A stretch of DNA of 64,000 nucleotides from Mytilus californianus (Eukaryota > Mollusca > Bivalvia > Mytilida > Mytilidae). The stretch covers positions 116,526,771-116,590,770 of the forward strand of contig NW_026262581.1 of the NCBI RefSeq assembly GCF_021869535.1, in the 5' to 3' direction. Position numbers and translations under genes: made by a program. Below, one piece after another: positions 49,561 to 61,130 of this stretch. Within the stretch, counting starts at the first letter, position 1. Each line of letters opens with the position of its first letter. The notes under the pieces are model-generated. The model did no database searches, was not told the origin of the DNA, and saw nothing but the letters and a program-made list of their open reading frames with translations.

Positions 49561-50764
49561 ATCATAGACAACTTTTGATTTTGACTGATCAATTTTCTAA
49601 TGCTTACTGAAGCAACAAAGTCAAATGTTATTAACTTTATAGAAATTATGATTCATAGGCCCAATACAAAGATTTTTCATATTACTAATTTTTTTGCTTA
49701 AAAAATAAACCAATTACATAAAAAAAACAAAAAAAAACTGATCAAATAGCATATCTTGTGACTGTCTGTGGTGCCACAGAGGGATCCATTGAACCCAATT
49801 TAATTTTCACTAGTTATCAAAATATAAATGGTTGTATGGGATGTTTGTTTATAGCTAAATGTCAGTAGTACACACTAGGTCATATTACATAAACTAGGTG
49901 AGGAATACAAGCTTCTTGAAGCTTCTTCTTTATCTCTTTTATCCCAATTTTAGTTTATCAGTGGCTATCTGTATGAAGTTGTAATGACATTGGTTGAACT
50001 AAACTTGATTCTCTGGTACAAAGGTTCATCAAAGTTGTACCTGCTAAGATATAAAGGTGTTTGTTTTACCTGATAATTAATATTTCCAAACCTCTTGTCA
50101 ATTTCTTTCTTTTTTTATTTAATTCATTAAGAATTGGTTTTGTTTAGTGTTTACATGAATATCTTATTTCGATATCCTGAAAGAAATAAAATAAAATATG
50201 TACACCCAATGTATACATTTGTCTTACAGTCAATTATTTTTAAAATATTGCTGACCTGTCATATCTATTGTAGTCAAATATTTGACTTAAATAGGATAAA
50301 TCTTATTACATCACATGATATTATGATATAATGTTGCATAATTATAGATTACAATAAGAACATTATAATCATCAAGTTTAAACGAAAGAACATTAAAATC
50401 ATTAAGTTTTAAATAACTTAGAATATTGCCTTTTAGTTAGGGTGTAGTTAATTTTGGTCTGAAGAAAAAACCCACAAAAATATGATTAAAATTGAGTTGC
50501 TGATATTTGAATATGAGATTTTGTCAAACATTACACAAACAATGCACAGAATAATAATGCAGTGAAAGGTTCTGTCTGTATAGGGGGATCAGTTGAATTA
50601 AATTCAGTTAACAATCATAGTTAGGCTTTAAAAAAGGCCCTTACTAGGTAGTTATAGGGATTCTGATCTTCATTTTCCTAAGCATTGTATAAGACTTGTT
50701 TATTATGGAACATTAAGTACAGTTACAGTGTTATCAGATAGGCCAGGTCAGTGAGAGTCTGCTT

Positions 50765-51070
50765 CGGTAGTTTTAGACCACCTCGTCTTTGTGGACCATC
50801 CGTGTGTTAAAAGTGAATTATAGTTACAACCCCCTCAGATCAGCCCACCTCGTCTTTGTGCACCGTCCGTGTGTAAAACGTGAATAATCGTTACAACCCC
50901 CTCAGCTCAGCCTACCTCTCCATACTAATTAGGGTTTGGATCATCAAGTACTGTCATAATCTCCTTATCCTAGCCTTCTTCATTATAAGGCCAATTAGGG
51001 TTTAAGGCATAAGGCATGGTTATAATCCTTTTAATTCAGCCCACTTCCAAAATAAGGCCTAAATCATAGT
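50765..51070 (+). repeat. Degenerate 67-bp tandem repeat
   Basis: CCCACCTCGTCTTTGTG-type blocks lie at 50778 and 50845, with a related CCTACCTCTCC at 50911: 67-bp spacing. Each has CCGTGTGT and GTTACAACCCCCTCAG. Further decayed units with AATTAGGGTTT and CAGCCCACTTCC reach to about 51070. Confidence 0.8.
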
Positions 51071-53263
51071 ACTGACATAATAGTTTATCTTCTTCAAAAA
51101 TAAATCTCCAATCTCCACAGCCTAACACACCTTCAAATTTTTAGGTCAGAGGTTCATAAGAACCCAGTATAATCTCTCTGTCCCTTATGTAAGAATTGAA
51201 AGTAAGACTTATATGCTTTATGGAACCGTAAAGCTTTAACCTCAATTGTTGTTTAGTTTTGATTTTAAAAAGTTAAGCGGACATCCTGTGGCTTTCTAAC
51301 AATAAGACTTTAAAATTTGATGCATTTAATCTTCTCCTTTTTGCTTCAAATATGTAGCGTCATTTATTTGTCATTTTGTATTAATCCAGAGCGTCACAAC
51401 ATTATTTTAATTCAATAAATAAAATTCAAATGAAATTACCCTGTTTATGCAAAGGAATGATTCAGTTGACTACTTTGATGACTATAGAAAGTGGGAATGT
51501 AATAAAACTCTTTACATGGAGAAATCAACATGAAATAGATAGGTGTTCACTAGGGAGGGCCATCTTATTGAATTGAACTGTAACATTTGAGGGTACACAG
51601 TGGTCAACTCCTGGCCTCTAATGATAAAGGCTACTGTTGGTCACCTGATGACTTTAATTTTGAGTCAGAGCAAATGGTCACTAAATGTGAATGACCATAT
51701 CACATGTCTAAACATTGATTTGTAAATGATGTCTTAAAAGTTTTAGGAGACTGCATAATGTCATTTCTGTTGGCAAAGCTAGTTTATACAAGTTCAGTTT
51801 TTTCAATAAGTATATTTGTTTTTTATTTTCATTACCTGAATAAATTGCAAATTTTCCCTTATAACAGCTACCGGTATGTATGTTGGACATTTGTTTATTC
51901 TATTCTTTGCCTGAACACACAATCATTATATTAAAAAATTTAACACAACAAAATTATTTTTTTGTCTATAGTATGTTCTGATTTTTATATAAAGTTATAT
52001 AGAAGTTGTGTAATGCAGGTGGCTTAGATTCACACATTGACCAAAGTCAAATTACACTACAGACATGCTTTCTCACCAGCTTCAAATTACCAGCCTGATT
52101 ACCAATGCCAGTGGTCATTTTTGTAAATGTCTAAAATTTCCAATAAACCATAAAAACTGTCAGCAACAAGTCTATCCAATTACTTCTTCACAAAATTTAT
52201 TGCCTTTTATATGTTTTCTTTGCAGAAAAACTGCATATACATCTGGGTCTCATTTTTATTAATGAAATATATTTGTCAAATCTCATGTTTATTTTTGCTT
52301 AAAACTGCATAAATGCCTGTGGATCTGCAAGCATATGAGTCAAATTTCATGCATTATCTTTATAAATGAAATGTATGTCCACTTGAAAGGTTAGTTTTCT
52401 CAGAGTATATTTATCATCTTAATATGCATTTCATTTATCCAATTATTCTAGCATTCTCAGATCAGGTTGTAGATGGTAACACTATACTTTCCTATTTATA
52501 ATCATAGCATGGAAGTATTATATATGATATTACTTCCATGATCATACTTCAGGCTATTTGAAAAAAAAAGATAAGTTTACATAACAAGTTGAACACTTTA
52601 TAGTGGCAATTCCCTTGTTCTCAGTGAGAATTTTTACACCTATGGTAATTGATAGTTAATAGATGATCAGTCTCTATTATAACCAAGTCCAAATTGAATT
52701 AATTCTTTATTTATCTGGTATCAATATTTGATATGTGATTGTTTGTATGTCAAATGCTATCAGTTTCTATTTATAAAAGGACAATTTAATCAAATGGTCA
52801 GTTTGGTTAATAGCTGGTCAGTTAGAGTAGATTGTGAATTATGTAGACCTTTGGTATTTAATTTTAATCCTTTGTCACGGTCATTTATCTACAAAAGGGG
52901 ATTAAGGATCCCACCTAATGAAGTATGGGTTTCCTTTATCTTACAATTGATAGAATTTTTCTTTAAGATGTCATGATTATATCATATGGTGGGAGTTACT
53001 GTATCATAGAAAAACTGAAAAAATGGCATAACTATCTATATTAGATAAGAAGAAATTATGGAAAATATGAGATCTTATATATGAGGCATCTTTATATTTA
53101 AGAGATGAAAACCTGTGCTTTTAAATTAATTATACTGTTCTATTTTGAATATATTTTTCCAATTTTGAGCAATACCATATAAAACAGTGCTGATAGCCTA
53201 CATATAAGATTGTACAATTTTACCATGATTATCTATATAATGTATATGAATGTTGACTCTAGA
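51071..53263. other. AT-rich stretch, nothing recognised
   Basis: A plus-strand 82-codon frame (52728-52976) ends without splice support or a known family; such lengths are expected by chance here. Confidence 0.4.
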
Positions 53264-53300
53264 TGTCTTTTGGTTATTATGTTGTTAGGTTGCTGTCTCC
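53264..53300 (+). repeat. Short family E fragment
   Basis: TGTCTTTTGGTTATTATGTT followed by GTTAGGTTGCTGTCT matches the relic at 14208. Confidence 0.45.
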
Positions 53301-54065
53301 TTTAAGCATGAACAACATATCATGTTATTTATATATTTATTGAAGTTTAGTACATCTTAACCTCTTCATTAAAGCAAATATTAAATGTTTTACCTGTGAT
53401 GATTTAACCTAAAAGTCAAACATTAATAAAAATATTTGAATAAAATTAAATAATAGTGAAATTATGATAATCTATTTTAAGTTAGTTTGTTGAGTAACCA
53501 ATACTAGAACCACTACAGTAATAAGGTCAGGTGATATTTGTCCTATATCTAGATCAATTATAGTAGGAACTACTTTCTTTAGGGGTGGACTTCTAAGATG
53601 GGACACTCCCACTCTTTATTGCTAACTATTTTACTGACAGGTCAAATTGACAAGTGACCTCAGTCCTGGTCACTCTAAGCATATTTTAAGTATAAGTATA
53701 CATGAACTTAATTGCCTTGAAACTAGTATTAAATCCAATATTCTATAACTTGAAAGTTAAGTATAAAGGTACTTCATACTTTGAAACATAACATGTAGCA
53801 ATTTAGAACATTTGTTTGAAGAGTAATTGTTAATTAATCCCAAGACAATAATGCTCAGATCAGGGCTCAGAAGACCAGTATCTTCTATACAATGCTATCT
53901 GTATAAGTAATGTGTCCCAGGACAACACTATAATCAAAGACAATTTATATAGGGAGGTTATAGAACTTCTATCACTAGCTTATATTGATTATGATACTCC
54001 TGACTTTAACTTAAATAAATATTTATTGTCCCTTTTCATTAGAAGTGAGAAAGTTTGTATACTAT

Positions 54066-54577
54066 TTTTTTTACAATAAGAATATTATTTATTCAAATGA
54101 ATGCACAGTTATACCCAAATGGGGTTGATTGCATACATGAATTAACAAAATAACATAGGACATGATACATCACACAAATTTTAAGTACACAACAAAATAA
54201 ATATATGTACATATCATGCAGTTGTTGAGTCCACTCTCCTCAGTGACCATGACTTTTTAATAAAGAGAGCAACATACTACATAACTGACGAACATGAACG
54301 ACATAAAACCATTTAAGCAAAGTTATCCATATCATCTGTATTTGAATAGTATTTTTAATTTTCTGTAAAAATGCAAGTCTCAAGTTTTCATTTTGTGAAC
54401 ATTTAGAGAAGAAATGCACTTCATCATCTATTTTATTTAAACAACAATGTTGACATAAAAGTTCTTCTCTTTTTATGTTTCTGTACCTCCTCCTTTCAAT
54501 TTCTAAAATATGGTTGCTTACCCTTAATGTTGTTAAACTATTCCTGGTTTCAAAGATCTGTTCTTTAAGTAAATATC
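54066..54577 (-). pseudogene. 5'-truncated LINE, C-terminal end of ORF2 protein, minus strand
   Basis: On the minus strand a frame is open from about 54577 to a TGA at 54240-54242. It encodes RNSLTTLRVSNHILEIE, then a CCHC-type zinc motif (CQHCC..DDEVHFFSKC; DNA 54400-54455), then ENLRLAFLQKI. This parallels the LINE end at 44750 but is a different, diverged copy. The 3' UTR includes a near-palindromic CCCCATTTGGGT and ends with TGAATAAATAATATTCTTATTG. The 5' truncation point adjoins a SINE tail at 54578. Confidence 0.8.
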
Positions 54578-54640
54578 ATCCTGAACATGCATGAACTATT
54601 TGCCACGAGATGTTAAGCAACCAACAATCAATCAATTTAA
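54578..54640 (+). mobile_element. SINE 3' tail fragment
   Basis: ATCATCCTGAACATGCATGA, TTGCCACGAGATGTTAAGC and AACCAACAATCAATCAATTT match the 3' domain of the SINE at 42465. The tRNA head and body are missing, and it abuts the truncated 5' end of the minus-strand LINE. Confidence 0.75.
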
Positions 54641-55345
54641 GTAAATATTGCTCAATTTCATAATTCTTTTTAACTTTACTATATTTTTTTTAAAGAATTT
54701 TTTTTTATAATTTTCTTGTATAATCTCCTTCATGTGTTTATGTTGCTAATGACTCAAATTTAATGTTGAAATGCTTAAAATTTAAATGATAATAAAGAAT
54801 TTGAATTATGAATCTTATGATTAAATGTACTGCAACAACCATTTGTTAGTAAAAATAAAAAAATTTATTTGAAAAATTGTTGAGATCTATTGCATCAAAA
54901 TTTTTTTTCAGTGAATCTTCTGTAGTACCTTATATTTGAACTATTGGTAAAGACTGCACCCAATAACACAATAGGTGCAGTTGTACCAGATACTTATATG
55001 GGTCACTGATTATAATCATATCCAGAAGCCAGTATTTATTAACTGCGACCTTTCTCACTGTGTTATAGTTGGGCTATGTTGGTAGAGATGTAACTTTATC
55101 TAGATTTGTTGATACATCCTTATCATTCACTACTTTCACTCATTGATTGAGTCATTATCAAGATATTTAGATTTTTCTCAAGGTATCCCTTTCATTTTTA
55201 CTAGATTCATTCATTAATGCCCTGTAATTTATTTTAAAAAGTCATAATATTTATTTGTAGATCTATATGTTCATCCCTTGTTTTCTTGTCTCATCAGCTG
55301 TGTTTATGTGTGCATTAGTCTCCTGAAACAGACTGCATATCTGTT
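54641..55345. other. AT-rich stretch, nothing recognised
   Basis: No gene, repeat or array seen between the SINE tail and the next LINE tail. Confidence 0.5.
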
Positions 55346-55349
55346 ACAA

Positions 55350-55540
55350 AATCAAATCAAATCAAATCAAATATTTATTATTCCAATCATGGTCCCATAG
55401 GGGGCATTTACAATTAACAATTATGATAGTATAAGCAACAAACATGAGACATTGTACAGTATATAACGTGACAGATATTATAATAGACAATGAAAATAGC
55501 ATTAATAACAAAAATACATTAAAAGTACCAATATGTCTCG
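55350..55540 (-). mobile_element. LINE 3' UTR tail, minus strand
   Basis: On the minus strand the sequence reads GCCCCCTATGGGACCATGAT, TGGAATAATAAATATTTG and then four to five TTTGA repeats (55351-55371). A CCCC..GGGG hairpin followed by AATAATAAATA and a short tandem tail is the usual 3' end of molluscan LINEs as I know them. No coding part remains, so this is a very short 5'-truncated copy. Confidence 0.75.
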
Positions 55541-55730
55541 GAGTGGGTTATTTGAAGTCATGACACTCTGACCTTAATAGTCAAACTTCAATCTGAATCT
55601 CAACTGCAATAGTCCTTTACAGTATTTGTTTTTGTTTGCTAAGGGGTAGGGGGTGGTTGTTGTTCTCCTAACCCCATTGCTTTGAGTGTAGACTGAAAAA
55701 TAAAACTCTCTTTTGAAGGTAACTGAAATC

Positions 55731-56330
55731 TTAAGTCACAGTGCCTATATAGTGTTATGCCTAAGTCACAGTGCCTATATAGTGTTATACCTAAGTCACA
55801 GTGCCTATATAGTGTTATGCCTAAGTCACAGTGCCTATATAGTGTTATACCTAAGTCACAGTGCCTATATAGTGTTATACCTAAGTCACAGTGCCTATAT
55901 AGTGTTATACCTAAGTCACAGTGCCTATATAGTGTTATACCTAAGTCACAGTGCCTATATAGTGTTATGCCTAAGTCACAGTGCCTATATAGTGTTATAC
56001 CTAAGTCACAGTGCCTATATAGTGTTATACCTAAGTCACAGTGCCTATATAATGTTATACTTAAGTCACAGTGCCTATATAGTGTTATGCCTAAGTCACA
56101 GTGCCTATATAGTGTTATACCTAAGTCACAGTGCCTATATAGTGTTATGCCTAAGTCACAGTGCCTATATAGTGTTATACCTAAGTCACAGTGCCTATAT
56201 AGTGTTATACCTAAGTCACAGTGCCTATATAGTGTTATACCTAAGTCACAGTGCCTATATAGTGTTATACCTAAGTCACAGTGCCTATATAGTGTTATAC
56301 CTAAGTCACAGTGCCTATATAGTGTTATGC
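55731..56330. repeat. 30-bp satellite, exactly 20 units
   Basis: The unit CTAAGTCACAGTGCCTATAT plus AGTGTTATAC repeats 20 times without length change. The main variation is A or G at base 29. Because 30 is a multiple of three, two plus frames (209 and 200 codons) and one minus frame (267 codons) stay open at once, with decapeptides such as SHSAYIVLYL. Three simultaneous open frames with near-identical DNA are explained by the array, so no protein is proposed. Confidence 0.97.
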
Positions 56331-57182
56331 TCAGAAATGTAACCATAATATGTATATAACCCAGGAAAAATAATGCCTTAGAACAATCAAGAATAACTAT
56401 GAGAAGATGGTTTTTACCAAATTTTATGATATTTAGTATCAAAAACCTTTTGATTGGATTTTATTTGACTGCCTCAATGCAGTCTCTGAATTAAAGGAGA
56501 TTTAGGGTGTCTTCCAATGATTTAGCAACCCAACAGCACAAACAAAATAAAAGTTATTTGAGGTCAATTTAAGAGAATATAATATGTCATGCTCTAAACA
56601 GTCCTAAGTGTAGAAAAGTTGTGAATAAATTAAACAAAGACTATCAAAAATATGACATCAACAACAAATTCCATCAAAACAGTTATCTTTTGAACTTATA
56701 AAACTATATAACAAAAGAAAATTAAGAGACTACTTTCTTATGGGGGTTTTTAACGACCTTGACTGGCTATAAAGCCCTCGCACGGTCGGTAAGAGAATAA
56801 AGAATATTCTCCGTCTTATTTTTGTATTTATTTGCGGTACTATTACTGCCCTAAATTAACTCATGATATCATACAAGAGTTTTACACCTACAGTTCTAAT
56901 GTTTTTAATGGTGGTTTCAGTCTTGATTCAGAATTGTTTTTCACAAGTTTTTTTTCAATGACAATAGTTATGATTACATAAAAACAAGGTTACATTTAAC
57001 AAAGAAAATACTGTGTCAGATTAGTATGACACATCTAGATATCTTTATAATAATCTGTTGATGTCTTTTGTTTGGTTGGTAATCTGAATACACAAAGACC
57101 TGTCACTTGTTACAGGAACAGAAATTATCTAAATAATCCTAAGGGAAAAAAGAAGCTAAATGTAACTTTGATGAAAACTCAC
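56331..57182. other. AT-rich stretch with one short relic
   Basis: GATTTAGCAACCCAACAGCA (56519) resembles the family E relic in reverse. Around 56745-56800 a GC-richer patch (CGACCTTGACTGGCTATAAA, GCCCTCGCACGGTCGGTAAG) looks like part of a repeat I cannot name. Otherwise nothing. Confidence 0.4.
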
Positions 57183-57245
57183 CTATAAAACTGGATGTAG
57201 TAGATCAAAGGAACAGTGCTTTTATTGTTGCTCTTCATCTTGGTG
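57183..57245 (-). other. Candidate 63-bp coding exon, fibronectin type III-like peptide
   Basis: Read on the minus strand the acceptor is GGTTATTTTTATAG and the donor is the consensus |GTGAGT. One frame is open with one leading and two trailing bases: TKMKSNNKSTVPLIYYIQFY(R). The PLIYYIQFYR part resembles the C strand of fibronectin type III domains (pattern PxxxYxxxYR, family knowledge). An ATG in fair context (ACCAAGATGA) lies near its 5' end, so it might instead start a coding sequence. No partner exon was identified with confidence; the FN3 link rests on about ten residues. Confidence 0.35.
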
Positions 57246-58637
57246 CTATAAAAATAACCATACTATGCAGTAATTAGCAATTATCTATGATTTTGACAAT
57301 TTCTGTATTGCTTTATAACATGGGAATGTGACATCAGGAAATTATAAATAAAAATCTTGATAATTATAGAATACTATCTTCTTTAACCCAGAAATATTGC
57401 ATATAAAATGCCATTTTTCTTCTAATTATTCTAGTCATACATTTATCTACTTTCACAAGCATTTTACAGGTTACATTTATATTAAGATATGAAATGAGGA
57501 GGGATTAGTTCCTAATTAAATGGTGATGTAACTCAGTCCTCATAGATGGGAAGGTTTTTTTTGAAGGGGTCCTATAAGAGGGATGGATGTTGGTTCTGTA
57601 TTAAAATTTATAAAGTATAATTGATAATCTAAATATTATAGACAATTACCAAATATAATTAATAAGTTTGTAAAGGAGAACTATCATCCATGTGTAAGGA
57701 TAAGTAATAAACCAATATATATTTTCCCCAACTTTTTTTCGGTACAGTAACTGTTTCAGTAATGTACTCATGTCAATAGTTTTTGATTTCTGAACAATGG
57801 CAGAAAGAAAATTTAAGAAGTTATTCAAATTGATAGTTTTTAATTCCTGACCAGTGGGGTTAAGAATATTTTCAGTACACATTCATATTGATAGTTTCTG
57901 ACCAGTGGGAGTAAGAAGCTATTTGTGTTGAATTTAATAGTAACTGTATGTTTAGATACAATTTTTGTCACAGTGGAAATCTAATTTGATAGATTCTCAT
58001 TTACTGGACTTAAACTGTGCTTTTGTTAAAGTCTATGGTCAGTTCTATTGAACAAGACTTTAAATATTTACACACAAAGATTTGATTTCTTTGGGATAGC
58101 TTCATTTCTTCGGGGCACATGTAGCCCTGTTCTTCTGTGAAAAGAAGGAAACACTCAAGATTAAATCTTTCCTCTTTCCTATTTACTACACTTGACTTGG
58201 ATTTAAGTGGATAAAGAACAAACTTGACCTATATAAAGTGTTACTGAACCAAAGAGTCAGATTCAACTAATAAGATGTATTATTGATGAGATTTGTTTAA
58301 TTGATATTATTATAGCTGAAACTGTCCTTTCTTAGATATATTGTAGATGAATAAATGAAAGATTATCACTTAATGATGTATATTGTTCTCTTATCCCCTT
58401 AAAACACGTTTTTTTTAAGTTGCATTTTTAGAAATACTACCTCAGTAAAACAAGAGTTATTATGGAGGAAGACTATGAAGCTTTATTTAGAATATACCCC
58501 CTGCAAACAAAATGTTATGGGTATTTAGAAATCACTTGTCTTTCTTTATGTGTGCCTTTTTATCACAACTTCTCCTAATGGGCTGGATGAAACTTTCATC
58601 CTCATTCATGACTATGATTTACAATCGGCTGGATTTT
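57246..58637. other. AT-rich stretch with a short ~58-bp repeat
   Basis: At 57772-57935 three to four imperfect units share T(G/C)ATAGTTT, TTCCTGACCAGTGGG and TAAGAA at about 58-bp spacing (57773, 57831, 57889). The rest shows nothing recognised. Confidence 0.5.
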
Positions 58638-58674
58638 TATACGACCGCAAAAAAATTTTTGTGGTCGTATATTG

Positions 58675-58740
58675 GTATGACGTTGGCGTTGTCGTCGTCG
58701 TCATCATCCGGCGTCGTCGTCGTCGTCCTGCGTCGTCCGA
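58675..58740 (+). repeat. GTC trinucleotide-rich patch
   Basis: Two runs of GTCGTC repeats (TTGTCGTCGTCGTC and GGCGTCGTCGTCGTCGTCC) make a GC-rich island in an AT-rich window. It is part of the element starting at 58638. Confidence 0.85.
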
Positions 58741-58763
58741 AGACACATTGGTTTTCGCACTCT

Positions 58764-59670
58764 AACTTTAGTTTAAGTGAATGGATCTCTATGAAATTTT
58801 ACCACAAGGTTCAATACCACAAAAGGAAGGTTGGGATTGATTTTGGGGGTTATGGTACCAACAGTAAAGGAATTAGGGGCCAAAAAGGGGCCAAAAATAA
58901 GCATTTTTGTAACTTCCAGACATAACTTGTGTGTTAGTGTATGGATCTCTCTGACATTGTACCACAAGGTTCCATATCACAAAAGGAATGCTGGGATTGA
59001 TTTTGGGGGTAATGGCCTCAAAATTTTAGGAATTAGGGGCCAAAAAAGGGGCAAAACACAAGCATTTTTCTAGTTTCATGACAATAACTTGTGTGTAAGT
59101 GTATGGATCTTTCTGAAATTGTACTACAAGGTTCCATATCATAAAGGGAAAGCTGGAATTGAGTTTTGGGGTAATAGCCGAAATATTTAGGAATTGGGGG
59201 CCAAAAAGGGGCCAAAAATAAGCATTTTTCTAGTTTCCAGACAATAACTTGTGTTCAAGTGTATGGATCTATCTGAAATTGTACTGCAAGGTACCATACC
59301 ACAAAGGGAAGGCTGGGATTGATGATGGGGGTAATTGCCTCAATATTTTAGGAATAAGGGGCCAAAAAGGGGCAAAAAAACAAGCATTTTTACAGTTTCA
59401 GGACAATAACTTGTGTGTAAGTGTATGGATCTCTCTGAAATTGTACTGCAAGGTACCATACCACAAAGGGAAGGCTGGGATTGATGATGGGGGTAATTGC
59501 CTCAATATTTTAGGAATTTGGGGCCAAAAAGGGGCCAAAAATAAGCATTTTTCTAGTTTCCAGACAATAACTTGTGTTCAAGTGTATGGATCTCTCTGAA
59601 ATTGTACTGCAAGGTACCATACCACAAAGGGAGGCTGGGATTGAGTTTGGGGGTGATGAATCATAAGGGG
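58764..59670 (+). repeat. ~161-bp tandem block, six units
   Basis: ATGGATCT starts at 58781, 58941, 59103, 59263, 59425 and 59586 (spacing 160-162). Each unit has ACCACAA(A/G)GG, GGCTGGGATTGA and GGAATTAGGGGCCAAAAAGG. Units three and five share CTTGTGTGTAAGTGTATGG, units four and six CTTGTGTTCAAGTGTATGG, hinting at a two-unit rhythm. Confidence 0.92.
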
Positions 59671-59760
59671 GTTCAAAAAATTTGGGGGGGGGATTTTTTT
59701 TTTTTTCATTTTTTTTCTTTTTTTCATTTTTTAAAATTTTTCTTTTAAAATTTTCCATTT
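59655..59760 (+). repeat. G-tract followed by long T-rich tract
   Basis: A run of nine G is followed by runs of T interrupted by CA and C, then TTTTAAAATTTTTC-type sequence. It separates the 161-bp and 35-bp blocks. Confidence 0.85.
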
Positions 59761-59857
59761 TAAGTTGGTTATTTCTGATTTATATTTAAAAGCAAATAAT
59801 AATGATATGGTAGGAGATACACACCAAACAGGATGTGTAAATTATTATATAATAAAT

Positions 59858-60067
59858 ATTGTGCAATAGCAAGAAATTTTCAATTGCACAGTATTGCACA
59901 ATAGCAAGAAATCTTCAATTGCACAGTATTGCGCAATAGCAAGAAATCTTCAATTGCACAGTATTGCGCAAAAGCAAGAAATATCCAATAGCACAATATT
60001 GCGCAATAGCAAGAAATTGTCAATTGTACAGTATTGCGCAATAGCAAGAAATATTTAATTGCACAGT
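59858..60067 (+). repeat. 35-bp tandem block, six units
   Basis: The unit ATTGCGCAATAGCAAGAAAT plus CTTCAATTGCACAGT repeats six times with no length change (6 x 35 = 210 bp), and a partial unit follows. Each begins with the palindrome ATTGCGCAAT or a one-base variant and contains CAATTG. Confidence 0.95.
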
Positions 60068-60109
60068 ATTGTGCAAAAGAAGATACTTTGTATAAATTGC
60101 TTATTTCTT

Positions 60110-61130
60110 GACCAATTTCAATGGGGTTTTATTCTTGAATTCTTGGGGTTCTTTAATATGCTGAATCTAACCGTGTATTTAGTTTTTGGATTTTGGGCCC
60201 CGTTTTTAAATTGGTCCACATTGAGGTCCAAAGGGTCCAAAATTAAACTTTGTTTGATTTCATCAAAAATTGAATTATTGGGGTTCTTTGATATGCCGAA
60301 TCTAACCGTGTATTTAGATTCTTAAATTTTGGTTCCGTTTTCAAATTGGTCTACATTAAGGTCCAAAGGGTCCAAAATTAAACTTAGTTTGATTTTAACA
60401 AAAATTGAATTCTTAGGGTTCTTTGATATGCTGAATCTAAACATGTATTTAGATTTTTGATTATGGGCCCAGTTTTCAAGTTGGTCCAAATCGGGGTCCA
60501 AAATTAAATTTGTTTGATTTCAACAAAAATTGAATATATGGGGTTCTTTGATATGCTGAATCTAACCATGTATTTAGATTTTTGATTTTTGGGTCCCGTT
60601 ATCAACTTTGTCCACATTGAGGTCAAAAGGGTCCAAAATTAAACTTTTTGTTTGATTTCATCAAAAATTGAATTATTGGGGTTCTTTGATATGCCGAATC
60701 TAACCGTGTATTTAGATTCTTAATTTTTGGTTCGGTTTTCAAATTGGTCTACATTAAGGTCCAAAGGGTCCAAAATTAAACTTAGTTTGATTTTAACAAA
60801 AATTGAGTTCTTAGGGTTCTTTGATATGCTGAATCTAAACATGTATTTAGATTTTTGATTATGGGCCCAGTTTTCAAGTTGGTCCAAATCGGGGTCCAAA
60901 ATTAAACTTTGTTTGATTTCAACAAAAATTGAATATATGGGGTTCTTTGATATGCTGAATCTAACCATGTATTTAGATTTTTGATTTTTGGGCCCTGTTA
61001 TCAACTTTGTGCACATTGAGGTCAAAAGGGTCCAAAATTAAACTTTGTTTGATTTCATCAAAAATTGAATTCTTGGGGTTCTTTGATATGCTGAATCTAA
61101 CCATGTATTTAGATTTTGGATATTGGACCA
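60110..61130 (+). repeat. 125-138-bp tandem block, eight units with 398-bp higher-order duplication
   Basis: GGGTTCTTT(G/A)ATATG landmarks at 60144, 60280, 60415, 60540, 60678, 60813, 60939 and 61075 give spacings 136, 135, 125, 138, 135, 126 and 136. Each unit contains TGAATCTAAACATGTATTTAG-type and GGTCCAAAGGGTCCAAAATT sequence. The three-unit set 60280-60677 is repeated almost exactly as 60678-61074. Confidence 0.93.

Noticed and set aside
55639-56442. 267-codon minus frame and 209- and 200-codon plus frames
   Set aside because: All three lie over the same 30-bp satellite, and a period divisible by three keeps frames open automatically.
58512-61025. Plus and minus frames up to 137 codons
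   Set aside because: They sit in the tandem blocks of the 58638-61306 element and match no transposase or other protein I know.
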